The notes beneath the pieces were generated by a model. The model was not told where the DNA came from. It did not search any database and saw only the letters and a program-made list of their open reading frames with translations. The position numbers and the translations under genes were made by a program. Of a DNA stretch of 64,000 bases, positions 50,039 to 58,800 are shown piece by piece; positions within the stretch are counted from its first letter, which is position 1; each line of letters opens with the position of its first letter. The stretch is taken from positions 52,311 through 116,310 of the forward strand of contig CAYNEY010000009.1 of the NCBI GenBank assembly GCA_964396375.1. The letters are read 5' to 3'. The stretch comes from FEN-1139 sp964396375 (lineage in GTDB: Bacteria; Myxococcota_A; Polyangia; Polyangiales; Polyangiaceae).

Positions 50039-50992
50039 ATGAATCACGCACCCAGCAAGTTCTTCGGACTGGTCGGATGGCTGTTGCTCATCGCCGGTTG
50101 TGGTTCCGCAACACCCCCGGCCAACAGCTCCACGGCAGCAGATTCCGGTGACGGTTCGACTTCTGTCGCCGACGACCCAACCGTGCCGACCGAGCGACAG
50201 ACGGGCCCAGAAGCTCAGAAGAAGGGAGGGGCTTGGCCGACTCCCGCGAAGGGCGCCCGCCTCCTCGACCGCCGCACACTCAAGCTCGACTTCGACCTCA
50301 ACCTCTCGAAGAACGAGCAGGGTGTCGGGATCCAGAGTCAGGCCTGGTCGGTAACCGAGGAGCGCACCCTCCGCATCAAGGACGTGGCAAAGGGTCAGAT
50401 CTCGGGGCTGGAGGTGGTCTACGGCAAATGGGAGGCCGCGCCACTTCTCGATCAATCGTTCTCGTCAGTGACCAACGGACAAGGCTACGCGATCCAGAGC
50501 GGCTCGGGGGACATCACGGTAACCCGCCTGAAGGGCACAGCGACCCCCGAAGAGACCGCGGCGGTAACTCTCGAGTACGGTTGGGTGGGCGGTCCGAGCC
50601 CACTCAAGCAGGCGCTGCTCGACACCGGTCTTGTGCCGGGGTCCACCGTCGATTCTTCGCCGGCCCTCGCCCTCGCCCTCTACGGGACCATCCCGGGGGT
50701 GAACTCTCACGACAGCACCGCGAACTTGACCCTCAAGTCCGTGGACACCACCGGCGCGTCCCCGGCGCTCTTCGACGTGACCGGCGCGATCAAGATCAAG
50801 AGCAAGCAAACAGTTTTCGACGTCGATCTCACCGGAACGGTCAAGGTCGACGGGACAACGGGCTGGCCCCTTTCCATCGAGCTCACGGGAGTGGTACGCC
50901 CCTCTGGACAGATCACTCACCCAAAGAAGGGCGCCCTCACTGTCGGCGGCAAGGGCAAGCTCGTACTCAGCCAGACCGGCGAGACGAGCTGA
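50039..50992 (+). CDS. Lipoprotein of unknown function
   Basis: A 317-residue protein with a lipobox (FGLVGWLLLIAGC), then a Ser/Thr/Asp/Pro-rich linker (about 22-65) and a beta-rich body. Strands such as LDFDLNLSKNEQGVGIQSQAWSV, ERTLRIKDV and FDVDLTGTVKVDGTTGWPLSIELTG alternate with polar loops in a pattern seen in lipid- or ligand-binding clamp-like proteins. I recognise no family. It is divergent from the propeller lipoprotein operon and convergent with the GH8 gene (4 bases apart), inside the surface island. Confidence 0.6.
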   Translation: MNHAPSKFFGLVGWLLLIAGCGSATPPANSSTAADSGDGSTSVADDPTVPTERQTGPEAQKKGGAWPTPAKGARLLDRRTLKLDFDLNLSKNEQGVGIQSQAWSVTEERTLRIKDVAKGQISGLEVVYGKWEAAPLLDQSFSSVTNGQGYAIQSGSGDITVTRLKGTATPEETAAVTLEYGWVGGPSPLKQALLDTGLVPGSTVDSSPALALALYGTIPGVNSHDSTANLTLKSVDTTGASPALFDVTGAIKIKSKQTVFDVDLTGTVKVDGTTGWPLSIELTGVVRPSGQITHPKKGALTVGGKGKLVLSQTGETS

Positions 50993-50996
50993 GAGT

Positions 50997-52307
50997 TCAC
51001 AGACCGGACGAAAAGCGTCCCCCCATGGTGATGAGGTAGATCACCTTTAGGGTGCCCTGGAAATAGGGGTCGTCATCCAGGTAGGCAGCGTCATACCAGT
51101 TGGTGAAATAGGCGTCGACCGTGGTCTGGTCTATCGAGGTGCCTACGCTGGCGAACGCTCCGATGAAAGCGCTGTTGTTCTTGCCCGCTGCAGCATTGTA
51201 GGGGGTGCTGCCGTAGGCCGCCTTGATCACTTGGGTATCCATGGTCGTGAGGAAGGCCTTGGCATCGGCGTTCTGAAACCAACCGTAGTCGAGGGCTATC
51301 CGCCAGGGGGTGCGGCACGCGTCATACCCGTACTCGCGATTCTCCGCGCTGTTCCGAGTTACACCGCCCACTGTACCATCCGCCCGACCCCAATCCGGGA
51401 CCTTGCCGTTCATTCTGTTCTGATACTGCGTGAGCAACCAATAGCTGTCGCTCGCGAACTGATTCCAGAAACTGGTGTCACCGGTGACCTGACCGAACAC
51501 GCGATAATACCCAGGAGCGAAATAGGACGGGTTGGTATCGTCACAGCCACCCCACACGTCGCCGGGCTTGAGCACCGTACGGCCATTACAATTCGTGGTC
51601 TCGTGGGTTCGGATGGTGGCGATCAGAGACTCGGCGTCGCTCGAGTAGCCGTTGCCCCAGCCTTTCTTGGCGGCGATCAAGAGGGCCATGGCCGCATCGA
51701 GTTCCGCGTCCGTGGCGCCGTTGTCTGAGGTCTTCCCCCCCGAGCATCCGCTGGCATAGCTCCAATTCATCACCCCGTTCCCATTTCGGCGGTTCTTGTA
51801 GTACGCCCAGAGCTTGGCAAACTCGTCGGGCTTGTCCACATTGGCCGTGATCAACATCCCGTACGCAATCCCCTCGGATACCACGTTGTTGGTGTCGGTC
51901 TTGTAGACATAGGCCTCACTGCCGCAATCCCGATAGTAGGCAGTCTTCCACTCGGCGTAGGCAGCCTCGATCCGCACGGGGTCGGCACCCTGAGCGGCGA
52001 AGGACTTCCAGTCCGAGAGGGGTTCAGCGGGACCACCGGCGATACTGCCCCCAACACCTGCCACCGTCCTCCCTCCCTGAGCCATCGTGCTGCCGCCCAG
52101 TCCCTCACCCGAGGTGCTTCCTCCTTGGGCCGCAGCAGTCGCACCCCCTGCATCAGTCATGACGCCACCGCCGAGACCTGTTGCCAGTGAACCACCTTGG
52201 GCGGTGACGATATGGTCAGCAGGACGGTCCGATTCTCCCGAGGCACAAGCCAGAAACATGAACAGCGGAAGGACCAGTTGGGAAGATGACAGGGTTTGCT
52301 TGGGCAT
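50997..52307 (-). CDS. Glycoside hydrolase family 8 lipoprotein (endoglucanase/chitosanase type)
   Basis: A 436-residue enzyme. N-terminal lipobox with Cys21 (LFMFLAC) and a Gly/Ala/Thr-rich linker (about 35-95) precede the catalytic domain at about 98-430. The GH8 acid Glu145 lies in VVSEGIAYGM, and the signature ATDAELDAAMALLIAA at 198-213 holds the conserved Asp pair region. GH8 enzymes cut beta-1,4-glucans, chitosan or xylan and fold as an (alpha/alpha)6 barrel; the exact polymer cannot be told here. The ATG at 52307 has GAGG five bases upstream. The linker style resembles that in the neighbouring lipoprotein with GGATSDA repeats. Confidence 0.88.
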   Translation of the reverse strand: MPKQTLSSSQLVLPLFMFLACASGESDRPADHIVTAQGGSLATGLGGGVMTDAGGATAAAQGGSTSGEGLGGSTMAQGGRTVAGVGGSIAGGPAEPLSDWKSFAAQGADPVRIEAAYAEWKTAYYRDCGSEAYVYKTDTNNVVSEGIAYGMLITANVDKPDEFAKLWAYYKNRRNGNGVMNWSYASGCSGGKTSDNGATDAELDAAMALLIAAKKGWGNGYSSDAESLIATIRTHETTNCNGRTVLKPGDVWGGCDDTNPSYFAPGYYRVFGQVTGDTSFWNQFASDSYWLLTQYQNRMNGKVPDWGRADGTVGGVTRNSAENREYGYDACRTPWRIALDYGWFQNADAKAFLTTMDTQVIKAAYGSTPYNAAAGKNNSAFIGAFASVGTSIDQTTVDAYFTNWYDAAYLDDDPYFQGTLKVIYLITMGGRFSSGL

Positions 52308-52827
52308 CCAGACCTCAGAAAAGGAAAGCGTCAGCCATGCAGTGTAGCGGTTTTGCCGTTCGAAGCCCCCGAAATGGGCGCTTTTCGCGGCGTCACAGCG
52401 ACGATAGGGGAGTCCGGGTAAAGCTGGACTGAAAACTCGCAGCCAAATCGGGCCGACCAGAAGATCGTCTGGGATCGCTGGCGAAGTGAGTACCATCGAC
52501 GCTCCGCCACTTGGAAACGACAATCCAAGCCAACCTGCTCGCTGGACGATGCACGAGGGGGCTGCGCTTCGAGCCCTGGTTCTTCGAAGCGGAGTCACTT
52601 CTCGTCGCCCTCGACCGTGGCAACAACACCGAGAACAGCTCCGGCGAGTCAACAATTCTCAGGTAACAGCCGAAAGACGGGCAGCCACTGCCCAGGCGCA
52701 ATGAGCCGCACGACGAGCCCTGGTACAAGAATGACTGCGGGATCGGCGAAGACCGCGAAAAACCGGGTCACCGTCTCCGCTCGAGCGCATTTCCGGGCCA
52801 AAGAGAGCGTGGTATGCTGGGCACAGT
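52308..52827. other. 520-base intergenic region with no supported gene
   Basis: Lies between the divergent GH8 and M48 genes. Open frames here lack ribosome-binding sites and any recognisable protein. A weak 6-bp dyad CTTGGA/TCCAAG lies at about 52510-52529. A TATGCT -10-like box sits nine bases before the M48 ATG. I see nothing else. Confidence 0.6.
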
Positions 52828-53925
52828 ATGACTCGCTCGCCGTGGTATGTTCGCTCTCGTCGCCTGGTTTGGCCCGTGCTGGTGCCGTGCTTGCTCGTCG
52901 GTTGCTCTACGAGCCCTCGCCGCGCCGCTCCCCCTCCGACCCAGTGGGCCTGCGCGCCCGGGGATCCGAGCTGGGGATGTCAGCAACAGAGCGCACCGCA
53001 AGTCCCCTTGCCTTCCACACCGCCACCTCCCTCCTCGCCCCATGGCGCTGTCACCGCGCCATCCCAGCCCAGCACGGTGACCACGCCAGCCTCCACCGTG
53101 CCAACTCCTTCACTTCCTTCAGCGACCTCTGCAACGCCGCTGGCCTATGCCGATCTCGCCACCTTGCGTGCTCGGCTCAGCTCCCTCACCGCCGAGCTCA
53201 TCACGGCACTGGATGTAAGCTCACGCAGCCGGGTGGAGAAGATCCCGCTCGTTTACGATGCGGACACCGCAGAGGTCAATGCCTTCGCGTCGTGCGTGCA
53301 AGGGAAGTCTCTGGTGGCGGTCACTGACGGTCTTCTCCTCTTGGTTTCCCACCTGGCGGAGGCCCAGGCGACCGATGAGAGCTTCGGAACCAACAAATTC
53401 AACCAATATGTGTCGCTGCTGGTGGCAACCCAGCGCAAGGGTGCCCCTGTACCTCCACCACCCGCCACTTTCTACACTGCCGAGCAGCGAGCCTTTCCCC
53501 AGAAGATCGCGCGTGAGTGGCACCTCGTCGACGAAGCGCTCGCCTTCGTGGTCGCGCACGAGCTCGGCCACCACTACCTTGGACACCTCCCCTGCTCGAG
53601 CACGCTGCCTCTCGATATGAGCGAGCTTGGCATCGCGCTCTCCTCCGCGGTACCAGCCTTCAACCAGCCTGCCGAGGCCGCGGCCGATGTGGCCGCGACG
53701 CGGAATGTGCTTCTGGCGGGCCGGGCCAGGACCGGCACCGCCTACAGTGAAGGCGGTGGACTGATGACCATTCGCTTCTTCGCTGCTCTCGATCAGGCCT
53801 CTCCGGTTGACATGTTCGACTTTGAGCGAACCCACCCGCCACCCTCGCTCCGCGATCCGATCATCCGCTCCGCAGCCCAAGCTTTCCGGGCAACTGGAGG
53901 CTTCACGCTCCCCTTGGGTCTCTGA
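52828..53925 (+). CDS. M48-type metalloprotease-like lipoprotein
   Basis: A 365-residue protein with lipobox Cys26 (CLLVGC) and a Pro/Ser/Thr-rich linker (about 30-100). The catalytic zinc motif HELGH is at 244-248 in VVAHELGHHYLGH, and Glu283 in AEAAADVAATRN is the likely third zinc ligand, giving the M48/gluzincin pattern. It probably acts on envelope or extracellular proteins; no PDZ or TPR domain follows. It is 38 bases before the SctU/FlhB-like gene on the same strand and could be co-transcribed with it. The protease classification rests on the zinc motif. Confidence 0.8.
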   Translation: MTRSPWYVRSRRLVWPVLVPCLLVGCSTSPRRAAPPPTQWACAPGDPSWGCQQQSAPQVPLPSTPPPPSSPHGAVTAPSQPSTVTTPASTVPTPSLPSATSATPLAYADLATLRARLSSLTAELITALDVSSRSRVEKIPLVYDADTAEVNAFASCVQGKSLVAVTDGLLLLVSHLAEAQATDESFGTNKFNQYVSLLVATQRKGAPVPPPPATFYTAEQRAFPQKIAREWHLVDEALAFVVAHELGHHYLGHLPCSSTLPLDMSELGIALSSAVPAFNQPAEAAADVAATRNVLLAGRARTGTAYSEGGGLMTIRFFAALDQASPVDMFDFERTHPPPSLRDPIIRSAAQAFRATGGFTLPLGL

Positions 53926-53963
53926 CCGACGCAACCCTCGCCGCCCTTGTCCGATGATCGGCC

Positions 53964-54995
53964 ATGAGCGAGAAGACTGAGCAACCCACTCCAAAACGTC
54001 TCCGGCAAGCTCGCGAGCGCGGTGATGCGCCCGTGTCGTCGGTCTTCACCCAGGCGGTCAGCCTGCTGGCAGCCTTGAGCGTCCTGCCACTCGCAGTCGG
54101 GGTCATCAGCAACCAGTTTCGTCAACACATGCTCCAAATCCTCGCCCATCCTGAGCGCTTCATGGATTTCGACCGAGTGGCTTTGGCCCGCGCGGTGCTG
54201 CTCGGGGTCATCCCACTGCTCGGGGCGGCAGCCGCAACCAGCCTGTTCGTGGGATTGGTGCAGACCGGGGGGTGGCTCAACATGTCGGTGCTGAGCCACG
54301 GACTCGCTCGCCTCAACCCAATCGCGCAGCTACGCTCGTTGTTCTCCCTCGAGCGATCAATCGCCTTGCTTCGAGCAGTGTGCTTGATGGCGGTGGCGCT
54401 CGGGCTGGTCGCTCTGATAGCTCGTCGCGACCTTGGTCTGCTTCTGGCGCAGGCTGGCAATCTCCCCGGCTCAGCCGAACTCGGTCTCGCGCTCTCCCGT
54501 CGACTGCTCTGGTCTGCCGCCCTACTCTCTCTCTCCTTCGGCGTGCTCGACGTCTGGCTGCAGCACCGGGCATTTTTGCGCCGTAACCGCATGAGTCGTG
54601 AGGAGGTACGCCGCGAGCATCGGGAGGCCGAGGGTGATCCGGAACAACGCGCTGCGCGACGGCGTGCCCATATGGAGCTCTTGAACCGCGCCACCCTGGA
54701 GGCGGTGCGAACCGCCTCCGTCGTCGTCACCAACCCCACGCACCTCGCCGTCGCGCTCCGCTATCACGAGGGTACAGACGCGGCGCCGGTCGTGGTCTGT
54801 CAGGGAGACGCCGAATTGGCCCGCCGGATCGTGGAGGTGGCACGCCAATACAACGTACCGGTCGTACGGGACATCCCGCTTGCCCGCGCGCTCTTCGAAC
54901 TCGAACACGACAGCGAGATCCCCGAAGAACTCTACGAAGCAACCGCAGAGATCCTGCGCGCCATCACAGAGGCGGAGCGCGACGGTCAGCCCTAG
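53964..54995 (+). CDS. SctU/FlhB-family type III export switch protein
   Basis: A 343-residue protein with the family start SEKTEQPTPKRLRQARERGD, four membrane segments (about residues 28-50, 80-100, 132-152, 180-198), and a C-terminal cytoplasmic domain with the self-cleaving NPTH at 257-260 (VVVTNPTHLAVALRY). These proteins switch type III export from early to late substrates in injectisomes and flagella. No other export gene is near: no SctV, SctR, SctS, SctT or flagellar genes. It is either an orphan or part of a dispersed system. It starts 38 bases after the M48 gene and ends 8 bases before pspA on the opposite strand. Confidence 0.93.
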   Translation: MSEKTEQPTPKRLRQARERGDAPVSSVFTQAVSLLAALSVLPLAVGVISNQFRQHMLQILAHPERFMDFDRVALARAVLLGVIPLLGAAAATSLFVGLVQTGGWLNMSVLSHGLARLNPIAQLRSLFSLERSIALLRAVCLMAVALGLVALIARRDLGLLLAQAGNLPGSAELGLALSRRLLWSAALLSLSFGVLDVWLQHRAFLRRNRMSREEVRREHREAEGDPEQRAARRRAHMELLNRATLEAVRTASVVVTNPTHLAVALRYHEGTDAAPVVVCQGDAELARRIVEVARQYNVPVVRDIPLARALFELEHDSEIPEELYEATAEILRAITEAERDGQP

Positions 54996-55003
54996 CAAAC
55001 GGC

Positions 55004-55759
55004 TCAGATCTCGATACGCACGCGAGGTGGTGGTGGCAGCTCACCGGACGGGGCCCCCTCACCATCCGTACGCTCGACTGAACTTGCACCCTCTCGCCGC
55101 TCGTTCGTTCCCTCGGTGCGTTCAAGCTCAGAGAATCGCGCCTCGACTTCCCAGCGTGCCATCCCCGAAGGCCCCCCATCCTCGAGAACCCGCTGCACCT
55201 CGGCGGTCGCGCTGGCCATAGCCTCCACACCATCGACCTCGGCTTCGATCCTCCGCAACGCCTCGAATGGCGAGCGCGCGCCAGGCCGCGCCCCAAGCGC
55301 TTCCACCCCACCCCCGGCGCGCCCGATCGCCACCTCTGCAAAAATGGTGTTCTTTCTCGATGAATAGTCGTCGAACTTCTGACGCATCCGCTGAAGCTCC
55401 AACTTCATGGCGGTCGCGGCTGCACGCTGCTCTTCCGCAACCGAAAGCAAGCGGCTCCGCTCGCCATCCACGCGCCGCTTCTGGACCAGGGCTTCTCGAG
55501 CCAACGCGTCCTCTCCCGAACGCACCGCCAGCTCTGCACGGCTTTCCCAGCGCCTCGCCTCCGCTACCAGCTCGGTTTGCCGAGCCTCAATGCGCTTCTT
55601 CTCACCCATTACGCGAATCAGCTCTCGCTCCGCGAGTGAGATTTGCTCGCGCATGTCCGAGAGCAATTGGGCCGTGTTCTTCGCCGGGTCGTCGAACCTG
55701 TCGAGCAGTGCGTTGAAGTTGCTCGAGATCACTTGGCTCATCCGATCGAGTACTCCCAT
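55004..55759 (-). CDS. pspA: PspA/IM30 (ESCRT-III-like) membrane-stress protein
   Basis: A 251-residue coiled-coil protein that remodels and protects the cytoplasmic membrane. The start MGVLDRMSQVISSNFNALLDRFDDPAKNTAQL matches the family's amphipathic N-terminal helix. Residues about 30-165 are a long coiled coil (REQISLAERELIRVMGEKKRIEARQ). From about 205 onward it has a charged low-complexity tail. ATG 55759 was chosen by homology; an ATG at 55777 has GGGG upstream and would add six residues. It is divergent from the DUF5916 gene, with a strong hairpin between them. Confidence 0.9.
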   Translation of the reverse strand: MGVLDRMSQVISSNFNALLDRFDDPAKNTAQLLSDMREQISLAERELIRVMGEKKRIEARQTELVAEARRWESRAELAVRSGEDALAREALVQKRRVDGERSRLLSVAEEQRAAATAMKLELQRMRQKFDDYSSRKNTIFAEVAIGRAGGGVEALGARPGARSPFEALRRIEAEVDGVEAMASATAEVQRVLEDGGPSGMARWEVEARFSELERTEGTNERREGASSVERTDGEGAPSGELPPPPRVRIEI

Positions 55760-55824
55760 GACATAACTGTGGCACATTTTCCCCGTTTCCACCAGATTTC
55801 CCGGGATTTGCGCTTGGCGCGGGC

Positions 55825-55856
55825 GCGCAAGCCGGCTATGGGTAGCCGGCTTGCGC
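55825..55856. promoter_or_regulatory. Perfect 14-bp hairpin overlapping the DUF5916 start codon
   Basis: GCGCAAGCCGGCTA (55825-55838) is followed by a TGGG loop and the exact complement TAGCCGGCTTGCGC (55843-55856). The TTG start of the DUF5916 gene lies within the right arm. It could shut off initiation as an RNA hairpin or act as a DNA site for both divergent genes. Confidence 0.7.
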
Positions 55857-58373
55857 ACTCGGCCTGCTCTCTTCTTCATGCTGTCGCTCTGGGTGACCTT
55901 GGGCGCAGGCCGCGCCCGCGCCGAAGACCACGGCTGTTCGAACCTGCCGGTGGTGGTGAACACCGACCCAGAGCTTCGGGTCGACGGACGCCTCGACGAC
56001 CCCGCCTGGCAGCACGCTTCTTCGCACTGTGCGTTCGTGGAGCGCACCCCCCACGAGAGCCGCACCGCAACCGACGCGACCGAGGTTAGGCTGCTCACCG
56101 ACAAGCGCTCCTTGTGCTTTGCGATCCGCCTCTGGGATCGCATGGCTGACCACATCGTCGAGAGGCTCACTCGCCGCGACGAATCGAGCACCGCCGACTG
56201 GGTGCACCTGTTCGTGGTAACGCGCCCCAGCACCACCCTCGGTTACCGGTTCAGCGTCAACGCTGCAGGAGTGAAGCAAGACGCCCGACTCTCCAACGGT
56301 GGCGAAGAAGATCTGGGGTTCGATGCAGTGTGGGACGCCGCCACGCACCGCGATCCGCACGGGTGGTCTGCGGAGCTGTGCTTGCCCTTCCAAGAGCTCG
56401 ATCTCGACTCGGGAACACCCCATCTGCGCCTCCAGATCGGCCGGATCGTGGCCCGCCGGGGGGAGGAAAGCTATCTCGTCCTCTACCCGAAGAGCGCCAC
56501 GCGCCCCCTTGACCACACAGTCCCGATCACCGGGCTGCCGAGGCTCTCGCTCCCGGTCCACGCCACTCTACTTCCTTACCTCTCGGGTTCGGTGAGCGCA
56601 GATGGACCAGCGCGCCAGGCCACCCTGAAGAGCGGTGCCGATCTCGAGTTGTCTCTCTCCCCCGAAGTAGCCCTGTCGTTGACGGTTCATCCGGATTTCG
56701 GTCAGGTAGAGGCGGATCCGAGCAACCTCAACCTCACAGCCTTTGAGACTCACCTCCCCGAGAAGCGCCCGTTCTTCCTCGCCGGTCGGGAGAATTTGGA
56801 CACCGGTCTGCGCTTCGGCACATCCAACGACGTTCTCTTCTACTCGCGGCGCATCGGGCAGCTCCCTCGTGTTTCCCTGCCGGTGGGGCCCGAGCAGATC
56901 CTCCGCCTCCCGAGCGAGTCCACCATCCTCTTTGCGACCAAACTGATCGGACGGACCCGCGACGGACTGACACTTGGGCTGCTCTCAGCGCTTACGGACC
57001 AGGAGACCGCAGAGATCCGGACGTCGACCGGTCAGACCCGAGTCCGCGTGGCACCGCGGACGGAGCTGGGGGTGGCGCGCATCACCAAGGAACTCGACCG
57101 CGGCCGCACCGTCGTCGGTGCCACCGTTACCGGCCTCTCTCGCGCCCTCGGCACCGAACTCGCACCGAGTCTGCCACGCAGCGCCCACACCTTTGGGCTC
57201 GAGTTCCAGCGCCGTGAAGGCAGCGTCGAGCTCTTCTCGCGCGGATTCTTCAGCATGCTTCAAGGTAGCCCCGAGAGCCTGGCGTCGGTGCAGCGCTCCT
57301 CCGCCCACTACTTCCAACGCCCCGATGCGAGCCACCTCTGCTTCGACCCGAATCGCCGCTCCCTCACAGGTTGGGGAGCGACTCTGGTGGGTGCGAAGTC
57401 GGAGGGGCGGCCGCTCCGCGCCAGCTGGGGTGGCACCGTCATCAGCCCCGAGTTCGAGCCGAATGACCTCGGATATCTCCAGAAGGCAGACGAGGTCTCG
57501 TTCTTCGCCAAGCTGGCACTCCTCGACGAGAATGAGGGGGCCCTCCATCGTCGAAGACAGGTCGAACTCTCAGGTAACCAGAGCTTCACCTTTGGAGGCG
57601 AGTCTCAGGGACGCTACGCCGTGCTCACGGTCGAGAACCAATTCCGCGATTTGACCCGGCTCACGCTCAGTGTGGAGCGCCACGCTGAACGCATGGATCC
57701 GCGCGCTCTGCGCGGAGGCCCGGCGCTGCGTGTGCCAGGCAAGTACGCCAGCACCATCGGTCTCTACTCGGATGATAGCCGCAGCTTGGCCACCGATCTG
57801 TCGGTGTTCGGTGGCCGCAACGACGGCAACGCCGCGCACTGGTTGGGTGGGCAGTTTCAGCTCCGCGCGCGACCATTCTCGCTGCTCCAGCTCTCGCTCG
57901 GCGGATTCTACCAGCGCACACTCGACGGCTGGGCGTATCTCTCGACCGACGACAGCGGCCGCACGCTGGTAGGAGAGCTCCCGCGCGACACGCTGAACGC
58001 CACCCTGCGAGGTAGCCTCGCCCTCAGCCCCGAGCTGACCTGTGAACTCTACACCATGCCCTACCTCAGTCGCGGCCGTTACCGCCGCTTCTTGTGGGTT
58101 ACGGATCCGGATTCACGAAACTACACCGATCATTTCACGGTCGCTGATCCCCCCGAGTCTACCGGGTTCTCGTTCGCTGAGTGGCGTCAGACCGTGGTTT
58201 TGCGTTGGGAGTTCGATCCGGGCTCCACCGCTTATCTGGTGTACAGCCGGGAACAGACTCGCAGTGTGGATCGGCCGGAGTCACTCCGTCCGGCAAGGAA
58301 CCTGGAGCGGCTGCTCGCCTCGCCCTCACGCGACACGGTCATGCTGAAGGTCTCAGCCTGGCTGCCCTACTGA
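55851..58373 (+). CDS. DUF5916-type outer-membrane protein with N-terminal CBM9-like domain
   Basis: An 840-residue exported protein with a signal peptide (MRTRPALFFMLSLWVTLGAGRARA). Residues about 35-220 resemble the CBM9-like module (LRVDGRLDDPAWQHASSHCAF, EVRLLTDKRSLCFAIRLWD, GYRFSVNAAG, GWSAELCLPFQEL). The remainder fits DUF5916, with a DFGQVEADPSNLNLTAFETHLPEKRPFFLAGRENL segment, then a long beta-rich region with the alternating pattern of an outer-membrane barrel. Its role is unknown; in several groups it is linked to polysaccharide or surface metabolism. The TTG at 55851 gives a good signal peptide; ATG 55878 is the alternative. Its 3' end lies in a local duplication. Confidence 0.8.
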   Translation: MRTRPALFFMLSLWVTLGAGRARAEDHGCSNLPVVVNTDPELRVDGRLDDPAWQHASSHCAFVERTPHESRTATDATEVRLLTDKRSLCFAIRLWDRMADHIVERLTRRDESSTADWVHLFVVTRPSTTLGYRFSVNAAGVKQDARLSNGGEEDLGFDAVWDAATHRDPHGWSAELCLPFQELDLDSGTPHLRLQIGRIVARRGEESYLVLYPKSATRPLDHTVPITGLPRLSLPVHATLLPYLSGSVSADGPARQATLKSGADLELSLSPEVALSLTVHPDFGQVEADPSNLNLTAFETHLPEKRPFFLAGRENLDTGLRFGTSNDVLFYSRRIGQLPRVSLPVGPEQILRLPSESTILFATKLIGRTRDGLTLGLLSALTDQETAEIRTSTGQTRVRVAPRTELGVARITKELDRGRTVVGATVTGLSRALGTELAPSLPRSAHTFGLEFQRREGSVELFSRGFFSMLQGSPESLASVQRSSAHYFQRPDASHLCFDPNRRSLTGWGATLVGAKSEGRPLRASWGGTVISPEFEPNDLGYLQKADEVSFFAKLALLDENEGALHRRRQVELSGNQSFTFGGESQGRYAVLTVENQFRDLTRLTLSVERHAERMDPRALRGGPALRVPGKYASTIGLYSDDSRSLATDLSVFGGRNDGNAAHWLGGQFQLRARPFSLLQLSLGGFYQRTLDGWAYLSTDDSGRTLVGELPRDTLNATLRGSLALSPELTCELYTMPYLSRGRYRRFLWVTDPDSRNYTDHFTVADPPESTGFSFAEWRQTVVLRWEFDPGSTAYLVYSREQTRSVDRPESLRPARNLERLLASPSRDTVMLKVSAWLPY

Positions 58374-58485
58374 CCGCCACGGTTGGGCAAACCCATCAGC
58401 TCGGCGAGCTTGCCGACACTCTCGACCTGGCAGCCCTACTGACCGCCACGGCTGGGCGAACCCGTGAGTTCGGCGAGCTGCGGAC
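58351..58485. repeat. 69-bp imperfect tandem duplication covering two convergent gene ends
   Basis: The stretch at 58351-58417 recurs at 58420-58485, with a 69-base offset and roughly 85 percent identity over the first 60 bases. Copy one holds the DUF5916 stop codon. Copy two holds the end of the DarP-like gene. Read on the minus strand, copy one would encode KLAELMGLPNRGGQ and then a stop, a relic of the DarP-like C-terminus LAELTGSPSRGGQ. Confidence 0.85.
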
Positions 58486-58777
58486 GGAGAAGCTCGAGAT
58501 CCTCATCGCGCAGCCGACTGCGCACCAGACGCTCGACCCGGAGCCGCGCCGAACCACTGGTTATTCGCCGCGCCTCGGCCAGAACCGCGAGCAGAGATGG
58601 ATCGAGATCGAGCTTCGCAAGCTGACGCGGAGTCGCGGCGATCAAGGCGCGAGCGAGCGCGAGCAGCTCACCCTCTCGGGACTTGCGCTCCCGCCGCGCG
58701 TCGCTCCGGCTCCGGAGATCTCGGTCGTCTTCGGCGCGCCGCCGCGCCTCGGCCTCATAGCTCGAAAGCTTACGCAT
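58436..58777 (-). CDS. DarP/YjgA-like (DUF615) ribosome-associated protein
   Basis: A 113-residue basic, helical protein. Its pattern (SDARRERKSREGELLALARALIAATPRQLAKLDLDPSLLAVLAEARRI followed by RLRVERLVRSRLRDEDLELLRPQLAEL) matches the spacing of the DUF615 family, in which E. coli YjgA (DarP) binds late 50S intermediates. The E. coli protein is about 180 residues, so this is a short form lacking the N-terminal acidic part. It lies 23 bases after lpdA on the same strand. The C-terminal end is included in the 69-bp duplication. Confidence in the family is moderate, since it rests on pattern only. Confidence 0.6.
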   Translation of the reverse strand: MRKLSSYEAEARRRAEDDRDLRSRSDARRERKSREGELLALARALIAATPRQLAKLDLDPSLLAVLAEARRITSGSARLRVERLVRSRLRDEDLELLRPQLAELTGSPSRGGQ

Positions 58778-58800
58778 GCTGCCTCACGTCCTTTCACGCT

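Noticed and set aside
52617..53327. Plus-strand frame overlapping the M48 gene start
   Set aside because: It overlaps the lipobox and zinc-motif frame, and lacks a ribosome-binding site or recognisable domain.
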